DNA of 9,008 nt, taken from Microcaldota archaeon (GTDB lineage: Archaea; Micrarchaeota; Micrarchaeia; Micrarchaeales; Micrarchaeaceae). The translations under genes and the position numbers were made by a program. Shown in pieces: positions 1-6,357 of this stretch (positions within the stretch are counted from its first letter, which is position 1; each line of letters begins with the position of its first letter). Location of the stretch: assembly GCA_027365815.1 (NCBI GenBank), contig DAHXLV010000011.1, positions 1 through 9,008 on the forward strand. Direction: 5' to 3'. Under the pieces are notes generated by a model. It was not told where the DNA came from. It was given only the letters and a program-made list of their open reading frames with translations, and did not search any database.

Positions 1-78
1 ACATCAGCTCTATCACGTCCTCCTTGCCTGATATGTGCTTCTTTACCTCTGCAAGGACCTTCTGGTACGCCTCTTTTC
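1..78 (-). repeat. Terminal inverted copy of the start of the MoxR ATPase gene (likely chimeric contig end)
   Basis: Bases 1-78 are the exact reverse complement of bases 135-212, which are codons 3 to about 28 of the ATPase gene at 128-1036. The match stops sharply at base 79. The two arms are separated by 56 bases that hold the promoter and start of that gene. A perfect 78-bp match to coding sequence, in inverted orientation and lying at the very end of the window, is most simply an amplification or assembly chimera (a strand switching back on itself), not a biological repeat. A similar structure sits at the other end. Any minus-strand reading frame running through this stretch is therefore meaningless. 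A genuine palindromic chromosome end or a real inverted duplication is possible but much less likely. Confidence 0.9.
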
Positions 79-79
79 A

Positions 80-119
80 TATTTATATGCCCGTAAGGGT
101 ATATAAAGCTTTTGAGGAG
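80..119 (+). promoter_or_regulatory. Promoter, hairpin and ribosome binding site of the MoxR-pilin gene pair
   Basis: Two TATA-like boxes are visible, TTTATAT near 82-88 and TATATAAA at 100-107. A GAGGAG Shine-Dalgarno sequence at 114-119 lies 8 nt before the ATG at 128. Bases 84-92 (TATATGCCC) and 97-105 (GGGTATATA) form a 9-bp stem, with one G-T wobble, around a GTAA loop. Both TATA candidates fall inside this dyad, so a protein bound there could block the promoter; as RNA it would be a stem capped by a GNRA-type tetraloop. With the upstream box, transcription would start near 110 and leave a short leader; with the downstream box the mRNA would be nearly leaderless. The sequence upstream of base 79 is chimeric, so any further upstream elements are not visible. 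Confidence 0.55.
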
Positions 120-127
120 ATGCAACA

Positions 128-1036
128 ATGGACGGAAAAGAGGCGTACCAGAAGGTCCTTGCAGAGGTAAAGAAGCACATATCAGGCAAGGAGGACGTGA
201 TAGAGCTGATGTTCATCTCCATAGTGGCGAACGGGCACGTTCTTCTGGAGGGCGTGCCGGGTGTCGCAAAGACGACGATGTCGAAAACCCTTGCGGAGAG
301 CATAAGCGCAAGCTTTGGCAGAATACAGGGAATGCCTGACCTTGACATAAGGGACGTGATAGGCTATACGTACATGGATGACAAAGGCGAGGTGCAGCTC
401 AAGAAGGGCCCGATATTCAACAACATGCTTCTCATCGACGAGCTCAACAGGGCGCCTCCAAAGACAACTACGAGCCTTCTTGAAGCGCTTGAGGAGCGCC
501 AGGTCACCATAGGGGGCCAGGACATGAAGCTGCCGGACCCGTTCATAGCGTTCGCGACGCAGAACCCGCTTAACATAGAGGGTACGACAGCATTGCCAAA
601 GGTGCTTGCCGACAGGTTCCTTCTCAGGATAGAGGTCAAGTACCCTTCCATGGAGGAGGAGGCGCAGATGCTAAGGATAAAGGAGAAAGAGAGCAGGAGC
701 GACGTGGATGGGGTGCTGGGCAAGGATGAAATACTTAAACTCCAGGAAGAGGCTAAGAAGGTGAGCATAAGCGACGACGTGATAGGCTACATAACGCGCC
801 TCGTCGATGCAACCAGGAAGGATATCCACGTGGTTATGGGAGGAAGCCCGAGAGCCGAGATAAGCTTCATGAACTGCGGAAAGGCGAAGGCGCTAGTTGA
901 GGGAAGGAGCGAGGTGACAGTTGACGACATAAAGTTTCTTGCCAAGCCCGTGCTGAGCCACAGGATATTGGTAAGGTCAACAGGAGGAATAGGAGTCAAC
1001 GGAGTAATTGACGGATTGGTGGCTACGCTGCACTGA
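128..1036 (+). CDS. MoxR-family AAA+ ATPase
   Basis: This 302-residue protein is a near full-length MoxR-type AAA+ ATPase, a cytoplasmic chaperone-like ATPase family that uses ATP hydrolysis to remodel or activate partner complexes. Visible motifs in order are Walker A GVPGVAKT (42-49), Walker B LLIDE (101-105) running into the MoxR signature NRAPPKT (107-113) and LLEALEERQVT, sensor 1 ATQNP (143-147), the arginine-finger region ending ADRF (161-164), and the sensor 2 region GGSPRAE (238-244). All core residues are present. The ATG at 128 is supported by GAGGAG 8 nt upstream and by the TATA boxes. MoxR genes usually sit next to DUF58 and von Willebrand A-domain genes; here the next gene is a pilin-like secreted protein 9 nt downstream. 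What lies upstream cannot be judged because the contig end is chimeric. The family is certain; the client is unknown. Confidence 0.95.
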   Translation: MDGKEAYQKVLAEVKKHISGKEDVIELMFISIVANGHVLLEGVPGVAKTTMSKTLAESISASFGRIQGMPDLDIRDVIGYTYMDDKGEVQLKKGPIFNNMLLIDELNRAPPKTTTSLLEALEERQVTIGGQDMKLPDPFIAFATQNPLNIEGTTALPKVLADRFLLRIEVKYPSMEEEAQMLRIKEKESRSDVDGVLGKDEILKLQEEAKKVSISDDVIGYITRLVDATRKDIHVVMGGSPRAEISFMNCGKAKALVEGRSEVTVDDIKFLAKPVLSHRILVRSTGGIGVNGVIDGLVATLH

Positions 1037-1045
1037 GTGACATTT

Positions 1046-1519
1046 ATGAAGATGCAGAGCGCTATAGAATACCTGACGACATATGGATGGGCTATACTTG
1101 TGATAGCGATAGCCTTGGCAGTTCTTTATGAGCTGGGCCTCTTCAGCCCGAGCACGTACGTGCATACCTCATGCGTGTTCGAGGCGGACTTCGGGTGCCT
1201 GGGCAGCACTTTTACCGAGAACGGCATTCTTACCATAAACGTCGAGCAGTCCACCGAGGGACCGATAAACGTCACATCGATAGGATGCAACTCGGAGCCC
1301 TCCATATCGCACATGGTCGCGTTCTCCACCCCCTACACCATACCTATAGGCGGCAACCAGACCTTCGTAGTGCAGTGCTACATGAACAATACGGCGCCTT
1401 ACAGCGGCAGCATAGGAGACCTGTATACCGGCTACGTGGAGATGAACTATACTGACATACAGTCTGGCTTCCCGCACACGCTCACTGGAGAAGTTCAGGA
1501 GAAGGTAGTTTCGAAGTAG
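1046..1519 (+). CDS. Pilin-like secreted protein with class III signal peptide
   Basis: This protein of 157 residues begins MKMQSAIEYLTTYGW, a textbook class III (archaeal type IV prepilin) signal. Cleavage by a FlaK/EppA-type prepilin peptidase is expected before Gln4, giving the conserved glutamate at mature position 5 (Glu8). One hydrophobic helix (about 13-33) follows. The rest is a small extracellular domain with four cysteines (43, 51, 81, 111), enough for two disulfides, and four N-glycosylation sequons (Asn75, 104, 114, 134). The domain itself is not recognised. A GTG at 1037, abutting the upstream TGA, would add three residues; the ATG at 1046 is preferred because it gives the short Lys-containing leader typical of these proteins. 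It is probably co-transcribed with the ATPase. It could be a pilus or surface-filament subunit or a membrane-anchored surface protein. It converges on aspS with 18 bp between stop codons. Confidence 0.85.
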   Translation: MKMQSAIEYLTTYGWAILVIAIALAVLYELGLFSPSTYVHTSCVFEADFGCLGSTFTENGILTINVEQSTEGPINVTSIGCNSEPSISHMVAFSTPYTIPIGGNQTFVVQCYMNNTAPYSGSIGDLYTGYVEMNYTDIQSGFPHTLTGEVQEKVVSK

Positions 1520-1537
1520 CTATGTTTCTTGAAAATT

Positions 1538-2827
1538 TTACGGGGTCAGCCTTTTCCTGTCCCTCGGGAACATTGCGCATTCGCGTATGTTGCTCATTCC
1601 TGTTATCTGCATCGTGAGCCTCTCGAGGCCGATGCTCCATCCTGCGTGCGGCGGCGCCCCGGATCTCATGGCGTCTATGTAGAACTTGAAGCCGTCCGGA
1701 TTCATCCCCTTCTTCCTTATCGACTCTATCAGCAGCTCGGGCAGGTGTATACGCTGTGCGCCGCTCGATATCTCCACGCCGCGGTATATCATGTCGAAGC
1801 TCTTCGTTATCTCGGGGTTGTTGTCGTCAGGCATCGAGTAGAAGGCTCGCAGCGACGTGGGATAGTCCCTGACTATAACCGCCTCGCCGAACAGGTCCTT
1901 GACCAGCGCCTCGGATTCGCGCGAGAGGTCGTCGCCGAACTTTATCTCCTTGCCGCTGGCGGCTATCGCGTCGACAACCTCCGAGTACGTGGTTATCTTG
2001 ACGTTGGGCACCTGGAGATCCTTCTGCAGTATCTTCAGCTCCGGAGCGTTCTTCTCGTTTACGTCCTTTATTATGGATACCAGCACGTTCGACAGGAGTG
2101 AAGCCGCATCGTCCGAATTTGCGAAGCCTATCTCGATGTCCATCTGAGTCGACTCGTTCAGATGGTAGGAGGTGTTTGACTTCTCGGCCCTGAACACTGG
2201 CACTATTGAGAACACCTTGTCCAGACCGCCTATCACGGCGAGCTGCTTGTACAGCTGCGGCGACTGCGCCAGGTAAGCCTTGGTCTCGAAGTAGTCGACG
2301 CTGAACAGCTCTGTCCCGCCTTCTGTTGCTTCCGCCACTATGTCTGGAGGGCGTATCTGTATGAACCCGTGGTTCATCATGTAGGATGAGAAGCTGTTGA
2401 GTATCGTTGATTGTATCTTGAATATTGCGGTCGTCTCTAGGCGCCTCAGGTCTATGTACCTGTAGTTGAGCCTAACGTCGAGATCCGCGTCTACCTTGCC
2501 AGTTACCTCAAATGGTATGCGCCACGATACCGGGTTCAGGTCGACAACCTCCGACGGCACTATCTCGAAGCCGCTCCTTGCCTCCTTGTTCTCCTTGACC
2601 ACCCCGGTAATCTTAACGACGCTCTCCTTGGGGAGCGACATTGAGGATATCACATCGTCAGGGACTACACCCTTCTTTGCAGTAACCTGCACTATGCCGC
2701 TCCTGTCCCTGAGCAGCAGGAAGGTTATCTTTCCGAGCTCCCTGACCTCGTGAACCCAGCCTGCGACTGTCACGCTCTTGTTGCTGAGCTCCGCACTGAG
2801 GTCTGAAACGTAATGGGTTCTTATCAT
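1538..2827 (-). CDS. aspS: Aspartyl-tRNA synthetase, archaeal/eukaryotic type
   Basis: This class II synthetase charges tRNA-Asp (and possibly tRNA-Asn) with aspartate. It is 429 residues from the ATG at 2827, the usual length for the archaeal form, which lacks the bacterial GAD insertion. In numbering from one codon upstream (TTG at 2830), the N-terminal OB-fold anticodon domain spans about 20-95, motif 1 lies around GFIQIRPP (155-162), motif 2 is FRAE (213-216) followed by the HLNE loop (223-226), and motif 3 is GLERL (401-405). The protein ends FPRDRKRLTP, as is typical. The start MIRTHY resembles the thermococcal MYRTHY start, which favours the ATG at 2827; no clear Shine-Dalgarno precedes it. 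In the anticodon loop region it has His27 where thermococcal enzymes have Trp26, but Arg85 where they have Lys85, a mixed specificity signature. It is probably transcribed alone from its own promoter. Confidence 0.97.
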   Translation of the reverse strand: MIRTHYVSDLSAELSNKSVTVAGWVHEVRELGKITFLLLRDRSGIVQVTAKKGVVPDDVISSMSLPKESVVKITGVVKENKEARSGFEIVPSEVVDLNPVSWRIPFEVTGKVDADLDVRLNYRYIDLRRLETTAIFKIQSTILNSFSSYMMNHGFIQIRPPDIVAEATEGGTELFSVDYFETKAYLAQSPQLYKQLAVIGGLDKVFSIVPVFRAEKSNTSYHLNESTQMDIEIGFANSDDAASLLSNVLVSIIKDVNEKNAPELKILQKDLQVPNVKITTYSEVVDAIAASGKEIKFGDDLSRESEALVKDLFGEAVIVRDYPTSLRAFYSMPDDNNPEITKSFDMIYRGVEISSGAQRIHLPELLIESIRKKGMNPDGFKFYIDAMRSGAPPHAGWSIGLERLTMQITGMSNIRECAMFPRDRKRLTP

Positions 2828-2864
2828 CAAACCACGCTGCGACTACCCTTTTATCGCATGATTC

Positions 2865-2872
2865 ATTATAAA
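2865..2872 (-). promoter_or_regulatory. TATA box of aspS
   Basis: Read on the minus strand, TTTATAAT sits 38 nt before the aspS ATG, in the gap between the end of the Alba gene (2893) and aspS. This is the right distance for an archaeal promoter with a short leader of roughly 15 nt. It implies that aspS can be transcribed independently of the upstream Alba gene. Support is by motif and position only. Confidence 0.5.
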
Positions 2873-2892
2873 GCTTTGTCAGATGAGCAGGG

Positions 2893-3525
2893 CTACTTGG
2901 AGAGCACTATCTGCATGGAACTGACCTTTGACTTGGTGCCGTCCTCGTTCTGCACCTCCTCGGACTTTATCGTTATACTTGGGCCGCTCGGATTAGGCAT
3001 GGCGGTTATGAACCTGTTCCTGGCTATTTCGACAACGTCAACAGCCTTGGAGATCGCGTTGCCGCGCGCCTTTATCGTCACCTTGCTCTGGCCGCTGTTG
3101 AACTGCGTCACAACTGCGAGCACGTAGTTCATCGTTGGCTTCTTGCCTATGTATATGACATTGTCCTGGCCCTCGAGATGCGCGCTCTCCCCTGCCGAGG
3201 CTGCCTGCCCGACCTTTGCGCTTATCTGTATGAAGCTGACCTTTGACTTGGTGCCGTCCTCGTTCGCAAGCTCCTCCGAGCCTATCTTTATGCCTTCGCT
3301 TCCAGGCGGACTGATGCCTGGCATGAACCTGTTGCGCACTATTTCGGCCACGTCAACCGCGCGGGAAATCGCGTTGCCGCGCGCCTTTATCGTCACCTTG
3401 CTCTGGCCACTGTTGAACTGCGTCACAACTGCGAGCACGTAGTTCATCGTTGGTTTCTTGCCTATGTATATTGTATTCTCCCCGTCCGCGCCGTTGGTCT
3501 TGTTGTTTTGTATTTCCTCAGCCAT
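2893..3525 (-). CDS. Tandem (two-domain) Alba DNA/RNA-binding protein
   Basis: Alba is the abundant small archaeal chromatin and RNA-binding protein, normally a single domain of about 90-100 residues acting as a dimer. This 210-residue protein contains two complete Alba domains in one chain. In numbering from two codons upstream (GTG at 3531), they cover about 19-104 and 124-209, joined by a 20-residue Ala/Gly/Ser-rich linker. Each has the Alba core IYIGKKPTMNYV with the lysine pair that is a nucleic-acid contact and modification site in Sulfolobus Alba, the KARGNAIS loop, and the EDGTKSKVS beta hairpin. The domains align without gaps at 65 of 86 positions. The ATG at 3525 is preferred because GGTG (3534-3531) lies exactly 5 nt before it. 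A covalent pseudo-dimer is the likely structure. No single-domain alba gene is present in this window. Confidence 0.93.
   Translation of the reverse strand: MAEEIQNNKTNGADGENTIYIGKKPTMNYVLAVVTQFNSGQSKVTIKARGNAISRAVDVAEIVRNRFMPGISPPGSEGIKIGSEELANEDGTKSKVSFIQISAKVGQAASAGESAHLEGQDNVIYIGKKPTMNYVLAVVTQFNSGQSKVTIKARGNAISKAVDVVEIARNRFITAMPNPSGPSITIKSEEVQNEDGTKSKVSSMQIVLSK
3053..3156. repeat. Near-identical intragenic repeat, Alba domain 2 copy
   Basis: Bases 3053-3156 match 3368-3471 at 102 of 104 positions, with an offset of exactly 315 bp (105 codons). The two mismatches, at 3094 and 3139, are both synonymous. This segment encodes the first half of the second Alba domain. A second identical block of 30 bp (2921-2950 versus 3236-3265) encodes the EDGTKSKVS hairpin. 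DNA identity at silent positions points to recent duplication or gene conversion of part of the gene. Confidence 0.9.
3368..3471. repeat. Near-identical intragenic repeat, Alba domain 1 copy
   Basis: This is the partner of the repeat at 3053-3156, encoding the first half of the first Alba domain. Outside these blocks the two domains differ at many residues, especially in the loop of residues 70-80, so the similarity is patchy rather than even. Confidence 0.9.
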
Positions 3526-3676
3526 GCTCACACCATTAGTAACAGTATAGGATTTGGTTGCCCAAATATCGCCTGATGATTTATTTATTGGAGCAGCTAT
3601 TTATAGATTGTGCTTTTTAGCGGTTTTACCGGCGTTGCATGCGGCGCGGAGCTTATTTTTAGTAGTATATAAGAAG
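3526..3676 (-). promoter_or_regulatory. Promoter/leader region of the Alba gene with small hairpin
   Basis: This 151-bp gene-free stretch separates the end of the five-gene operon from the Alba gene. On the minus strand it has several AT-rich TATA candidates: TTATATAC near 3664-3671, TATAAATA near 3599-3605 and ATAAATAA near 3581-3588. Bases 3552-3557 and 3562-3567 form a perfect 6-bp inverted repeat (ATTTGG / CCAAAT) around a 4-nt loop that reads GCAA on the transcribed strand, a GNRA-type tetraloop. It lies 27 nt upstream of the ATG, so it would probably be in the mRNA leader. Which TATA box is used cannot be decided from sequence alone. Confidence 0.45.
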
Positions 3677-4561
3677 TCAAAGCACCTTTGAAAGCTTCTT
3701 TATCGCATCAATCTCTGCGTCGATATCGATGCCCATCCCAAGCTCCTGCATCGCATGCAGGGGATACGCGATCGCCAGTTCGAGAAGCAGCTTGCCCTCC
3801 GGCTCTATTCCCTGCTTTTTGGCGTATGGCAGCTCGGCTCTTATTGACCTGTATATGTACGCCAGCACTCGCTCCGTAATTGCGAGAAGCGCTGCCTCGT
3901 CCACTGATTTTGAGGATATTATGCTCGACGACTCAGCCTCGCCCCACGAGACTATTTCGCTCGTCTTCTCGAATACCTTGCCGAAGGAGCGCATGAACTC
4001 GGGCGCCACAGGATAGAACACCTTGTAGAAGACGTAGCCGAACGGAATGCCGTAGGTCTTGCGCATTACGAGCCCGGAGACTACGACACGCTGCTTCCAG
4101 TCCTTTATGCCGCGTATGAAGCTGAAGACGTCCTTCACCTCCTTTGAAGGATCGGAGAGCTTGTTGCCCAACCCTTCAATGAGGTTGCGCACAGCCCTTG
4201 CGTGACCCTGGCTCACCTCGGAAAGCTCGGCAAAGTGCGGCGCATATTTCAACGCGTCGGCGCCCAGCCTGTCTGACGACCACTCCAGGTATATTTTTGA
4301 TATCTCCTCCTCGCCGTAGTAGAACATGTCGAGCAGGTGCATCACGAACTTGATGTCGAACTTCATGCCGTTTGGCAGCCTCACGTGAGAGTTTGTCACC
4401 TCGCCCTTCTTGCGCTTGATCTCGACGAAGCTCGCAGCGTGCTTTATTGCCTGTATGGGATTGCCGCGTATGTAGCTGTATATGTAGGGCTTTGCCCAGG
4501 ATGGTATCCCATACTTTTCCAGGAGTTCGTCGACCGCCTTGCGCGGGCTGCTAATGGCCAT
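3677..4561 (-). CDS. Hypothetical all-helical cytoplasmic protein, last gene of the ABC-exporter operon
   Basis: This 294-residue protein is not recognised. It has no signal peptide and no convincing membrane helix. The sequence is charged and appears almost entirely alpha-helical, with aromatic-rich stretches such as YIYSYIRGN (26-34), FYYGEEEISKIYLEW (80-94) and YGIPFGYVFYKVFYP (170-184). A central His- and Glu-rich segment, with His109 and His120 around AELSEVSQG, and a C-terminal acidic helix are also visible. Reading farther upstream to 4726 would add 55 residues that overlap the preceding gene and are low-complexity Arg/Ser/Gln, so the ATG at 4561 is chosen; GGTG (4573-4570) sits 8 nt before it. 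It starts 37 nt after the surface-protein gene, in the same orientation, so it is probably part of the exporter operon. A cytoplasmic partner or substrate-related role is only inference from position. Confidence 0.8.
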   Translation of the reverse strand: MAISSPRKAVDELLEKYGIPSWAKPYIYSYIRGNPIQAIKHAASFVEIKRKKGEVTNSHVRLPNGMKFDIKFVMHLLDMFYYGEEEISKIYLEWSSDRLGADALKYAPHFAELSEVSQGHARAVRNLIEGLGNKLSDPSKEVKDVFSFIRGIKDWKQRVVVSGLVMRKTYGIPFGYVFYKVFYPVAPEFMRSFGKVFEKTSEIVSWGEAESSSIISSKSVDEAALLAITERVLAYIYRSIRAELPYAKKQGIEPEGKLLLELAIAYPLHAMQELGMGIDIDAEIDAIKKLSKVL

Positions 4562-4598
4562 TCGTACCACACCAATACTGGCTATAACACCTATTTTA

Positions 4599-6332
4599 TT
4601 ACTTCCTCTTCTTTGCACCACCGTGCTTTTCGCTTTCGGCATCGCTGACCTCTGCGCTTTTCTGCATCTTTGAGCGCGATGAGCGCTTTGAGCGCATGTT
4701 GATTGCGAGGAACGCCAGCACTGCAACCACTATCACCGCAATTGCCGCGTATGCGTAGCCGGAGTAGTTTGCGGTGCTACCGCTTGGCTGGGCGCCGGAA
4801 GGGGCGTACTGCTTGCCGCCTACTGCCATGTAGTAGCTGTTTGACCCGGAGAATTGCTGCGATATTGCGCCGTTTGGCTGGCGCCACTGCTCGTATATGG
4901 TTGCGGGATAAGATCCGTCCGCGCCGTTCGAGTCGACATCCACGTAGAACGTGACGGTGGTGCTCTGGTTGGGCGCGAGGCTGTCTATGTACGCGTTGCC
5001 GGATATCGGAGTTATCGGGTATATTGACTGCAGCGAGAGCGATACCTGCGATGCAGGTTCGTTGCCCACGTTCTTTATCGTATACGCGACAGGCTTGTAG
5101 GTTGCACCTGGCTGGAGGCTTCCCTGCACGGAGGTTATGCTAAACACCGCCGACGGGAACACGCTCAGGTTTATCGGAACCACTTTCGAATAGTTGCCGG
5201 CGTAGTTCGCGCCTTCATATGACAGCGATGCATACAGGTGCGCAACGGAGCTTGGCTCGGACTGGTTGGAGCTGACCGTTATCGTTTCGGGAACCGACTG
5301 CCCAGGCTGCAGCGAACTTATGAAGAAGCTCGCGGCTGCGCTCCCCACTATAGCCCCGCTCCCGCTGCGGAACGATACGCTTACGTTCCTCGCTGTGCCG
5401 CTGCCGACGTTCTCTACGGCAACCTCAACCGACTGGTTCGCACCCACGTAGAGCTGCGAGGGCTGCGTTGATTGCACTGCCGCTATGATGTCAGGGCTGT
5501 TTAGAAGCACGGCTATTGGAACGCTTGTATTTGTGTGCACATAAGTCCCATTCTCGTCCTGGTAGCTGAGCGTCAGCTTCACAGAGTGGGTGCCGTTGGT
5601 TATATTGCTTGCGACGAAAACCGATGCGGCTGAACTGTATGAGGCGCCAGCTGCCATTGTGCCGAGTATCAGCTCCTCGGCTCCGGAAGGCTTGAAATAT
5701 GTGGAGTTGTCTATTGTCGCGGTGACGTTATACGCCGTACCCGTGCCGGAGTTGTGGGCATCGACTTCGAACTGCATGTCGGAATTTGGAACAATCTGCG
5801 ATGATGGCGCTAGGCTGAAGCCTATTCCAGGCTTGCCATGCACGTATATGCTTATTGGCATCACTGACTCGCCCGGAGTGTCGTAGCTGGTAACGCCGTT
5901 GCTCACCGAAGTTTCGTAAGTTGCTACAACGTCTATCGTGTATATGCCTGATTGCAGGGTAGATGGAATATGAATCTTGTATGTGTATATATCGAAACCG
6001 CTGCCTCCATAGATGCCGCTTCCCACCACCCCTATCAGGTTGGTGTCGGAGGGGGATACGTTGAGGAGGGGATTCGATGCCTCAAGCTGCAGGTTCACAT
6101 TCTGCAGAGTCCCGGAATACGAATTGAACAGCTGGAATGATATGGTTGCATTCTCTCCGGAAACGACGTACTGCGGCGAGAGCGTGAGCGCCTGAAGCGA
6201 GAGGGCACCGCTTCCGCTTGGGGCGCCGCCCGTAGATCCGGAATTAACGGACTGGGCGTACGCTGCCTGGACCAGGAGCATTGCGACCATTACAGGCAGC
6301 ACAATAGCAAATACCTTGCTTGTTTTCCACAT
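4599..6332 (-). CDS. Secreted, membrane-anchored protein with four Ig-like NEW3/CARDB-type repeats (COG1361-like)
   Basis: This 577-residue surface protein begins with a Sec signal peptide (basic MWKTSK, hydrophobic 7-22, likely cleavage after AYA at 24-26). Four beta-rich modules follow at about 44-165, 168-276, 279-391 and 395-505. Each carries a motif of the type N-x-G-x-G-x-A-x-NV seen in NPCBM-associated NEW3 and CARDB domains (70-83, 194-207, 308-321, 421-434). A Ser/Gly-rich linker leads to one membrane helix (about 526-544) and a basic cytoplasmic tail ending GGAKKRK. Many N-glycosylation sequons are present, consistent with an extracellular location. The start at 6332 is preferred over the ATG at 6350 because GGTG (6341-6338) lies 5 nt before it and the signal peptide then has normal form. 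It follows the ABC permease gene by 25 nt, suggesting an accessory or substrate-handling component of that exporter. Confidence 0.88.
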   Translation of the reverse strand: MWKTSKVFAIVLPVMVAMLLVQAAYAQSVNSGSTGGAPSGSGALSLQALTLSPQYVVSGENATISFQLFNSYSGTLQNVNLQLEASNPLLNVSPSDTNLIGVVGSGIYGGSGFDIYTYKIHIPSTLQSGIYTIDVVATYETSVSNGVTSYDTPGESVMPISIYVHGKPGIGFSLAPSSQIVPNSDMQFEVDAHNSGTGTAYNVTATIDNSTYFKPSGAEELILGTMAAGASYSSAASVFVASNITNGTHSVKLTLSYQDENGTYVHTNTSVPIAVLLNSPDIIAAVQSTQPSQLYVGANQSVEVAVENVGSGTARNVSVSFRSGSGAIVGSAAASFFISSLQPGQSVPETITVSSNQSEPSSVAHLYASLSYEGANYAGNYSKVVPINLSVFPSAVFSITSVQGSLQPGATYKPVAYTIKNVGNEPASQVSLSLQSIYPITPISGNAYIDSLAPNQSTTVTFYVDVDSNGADGSYPATIYEQWRQPNGAISQQFSGSNSYYMAVGGKQYAPSGAQPSGSTANYSGYAYAAIAVIVVAVLAFLAINMRSKRSSRSKMQKSAEVSDAESEKHGGAKKRK

Positions 6333-6357
6333 TTTTACACCTTTTAACATTTTATCG

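Noticed and set aside
43..348. Minus-strand reading frame of 101 codons at the left end
   Set aside because: It runs antisense to the clear MoxR gene and begins or ends in the chimeric inverted copy; its translation shows no family features.
1520..1537. Bidirectional terminator between the pilin-like gene and aspS
   Set aside because: The 18-bp gap has only runs of three or four T on either strand and a very weak inverted repeat; not enough to call a terminator.
1529..2101. Plus-strand frame of 190 codons opposite aspS
   Set aside because: It is antisense to the well-supported synthetase, has a Tyr/Leu/Val/Arg-rich composition typical of a shadow frame, and no promoter or ribosome site.
2893..3525. 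Direct repeat as a mobile element or CRISPR-like array
   Set aside because: The 315-bp period is exactly 105 codons within one open frame and encodes the two Alba domains, so it is an internal gene duplication.
3677..4561. Ferritin-like di-iron protein
   Set aside because: The helical Glu/His-rich sequence invites this, but the paired ExxH motifs are missing: the central Glu and His are ExxxxH, and the C-terminal pair is spaced too widely.
4562..4726. N-terminal extension of the hypothetical helical protein
   Set aside because: The extra 55 residues overlap the end of the surface-protein gene in another frame, are low-complexity Arg/Ser/Gln, and the ATG at 4561 has its own GGTG.
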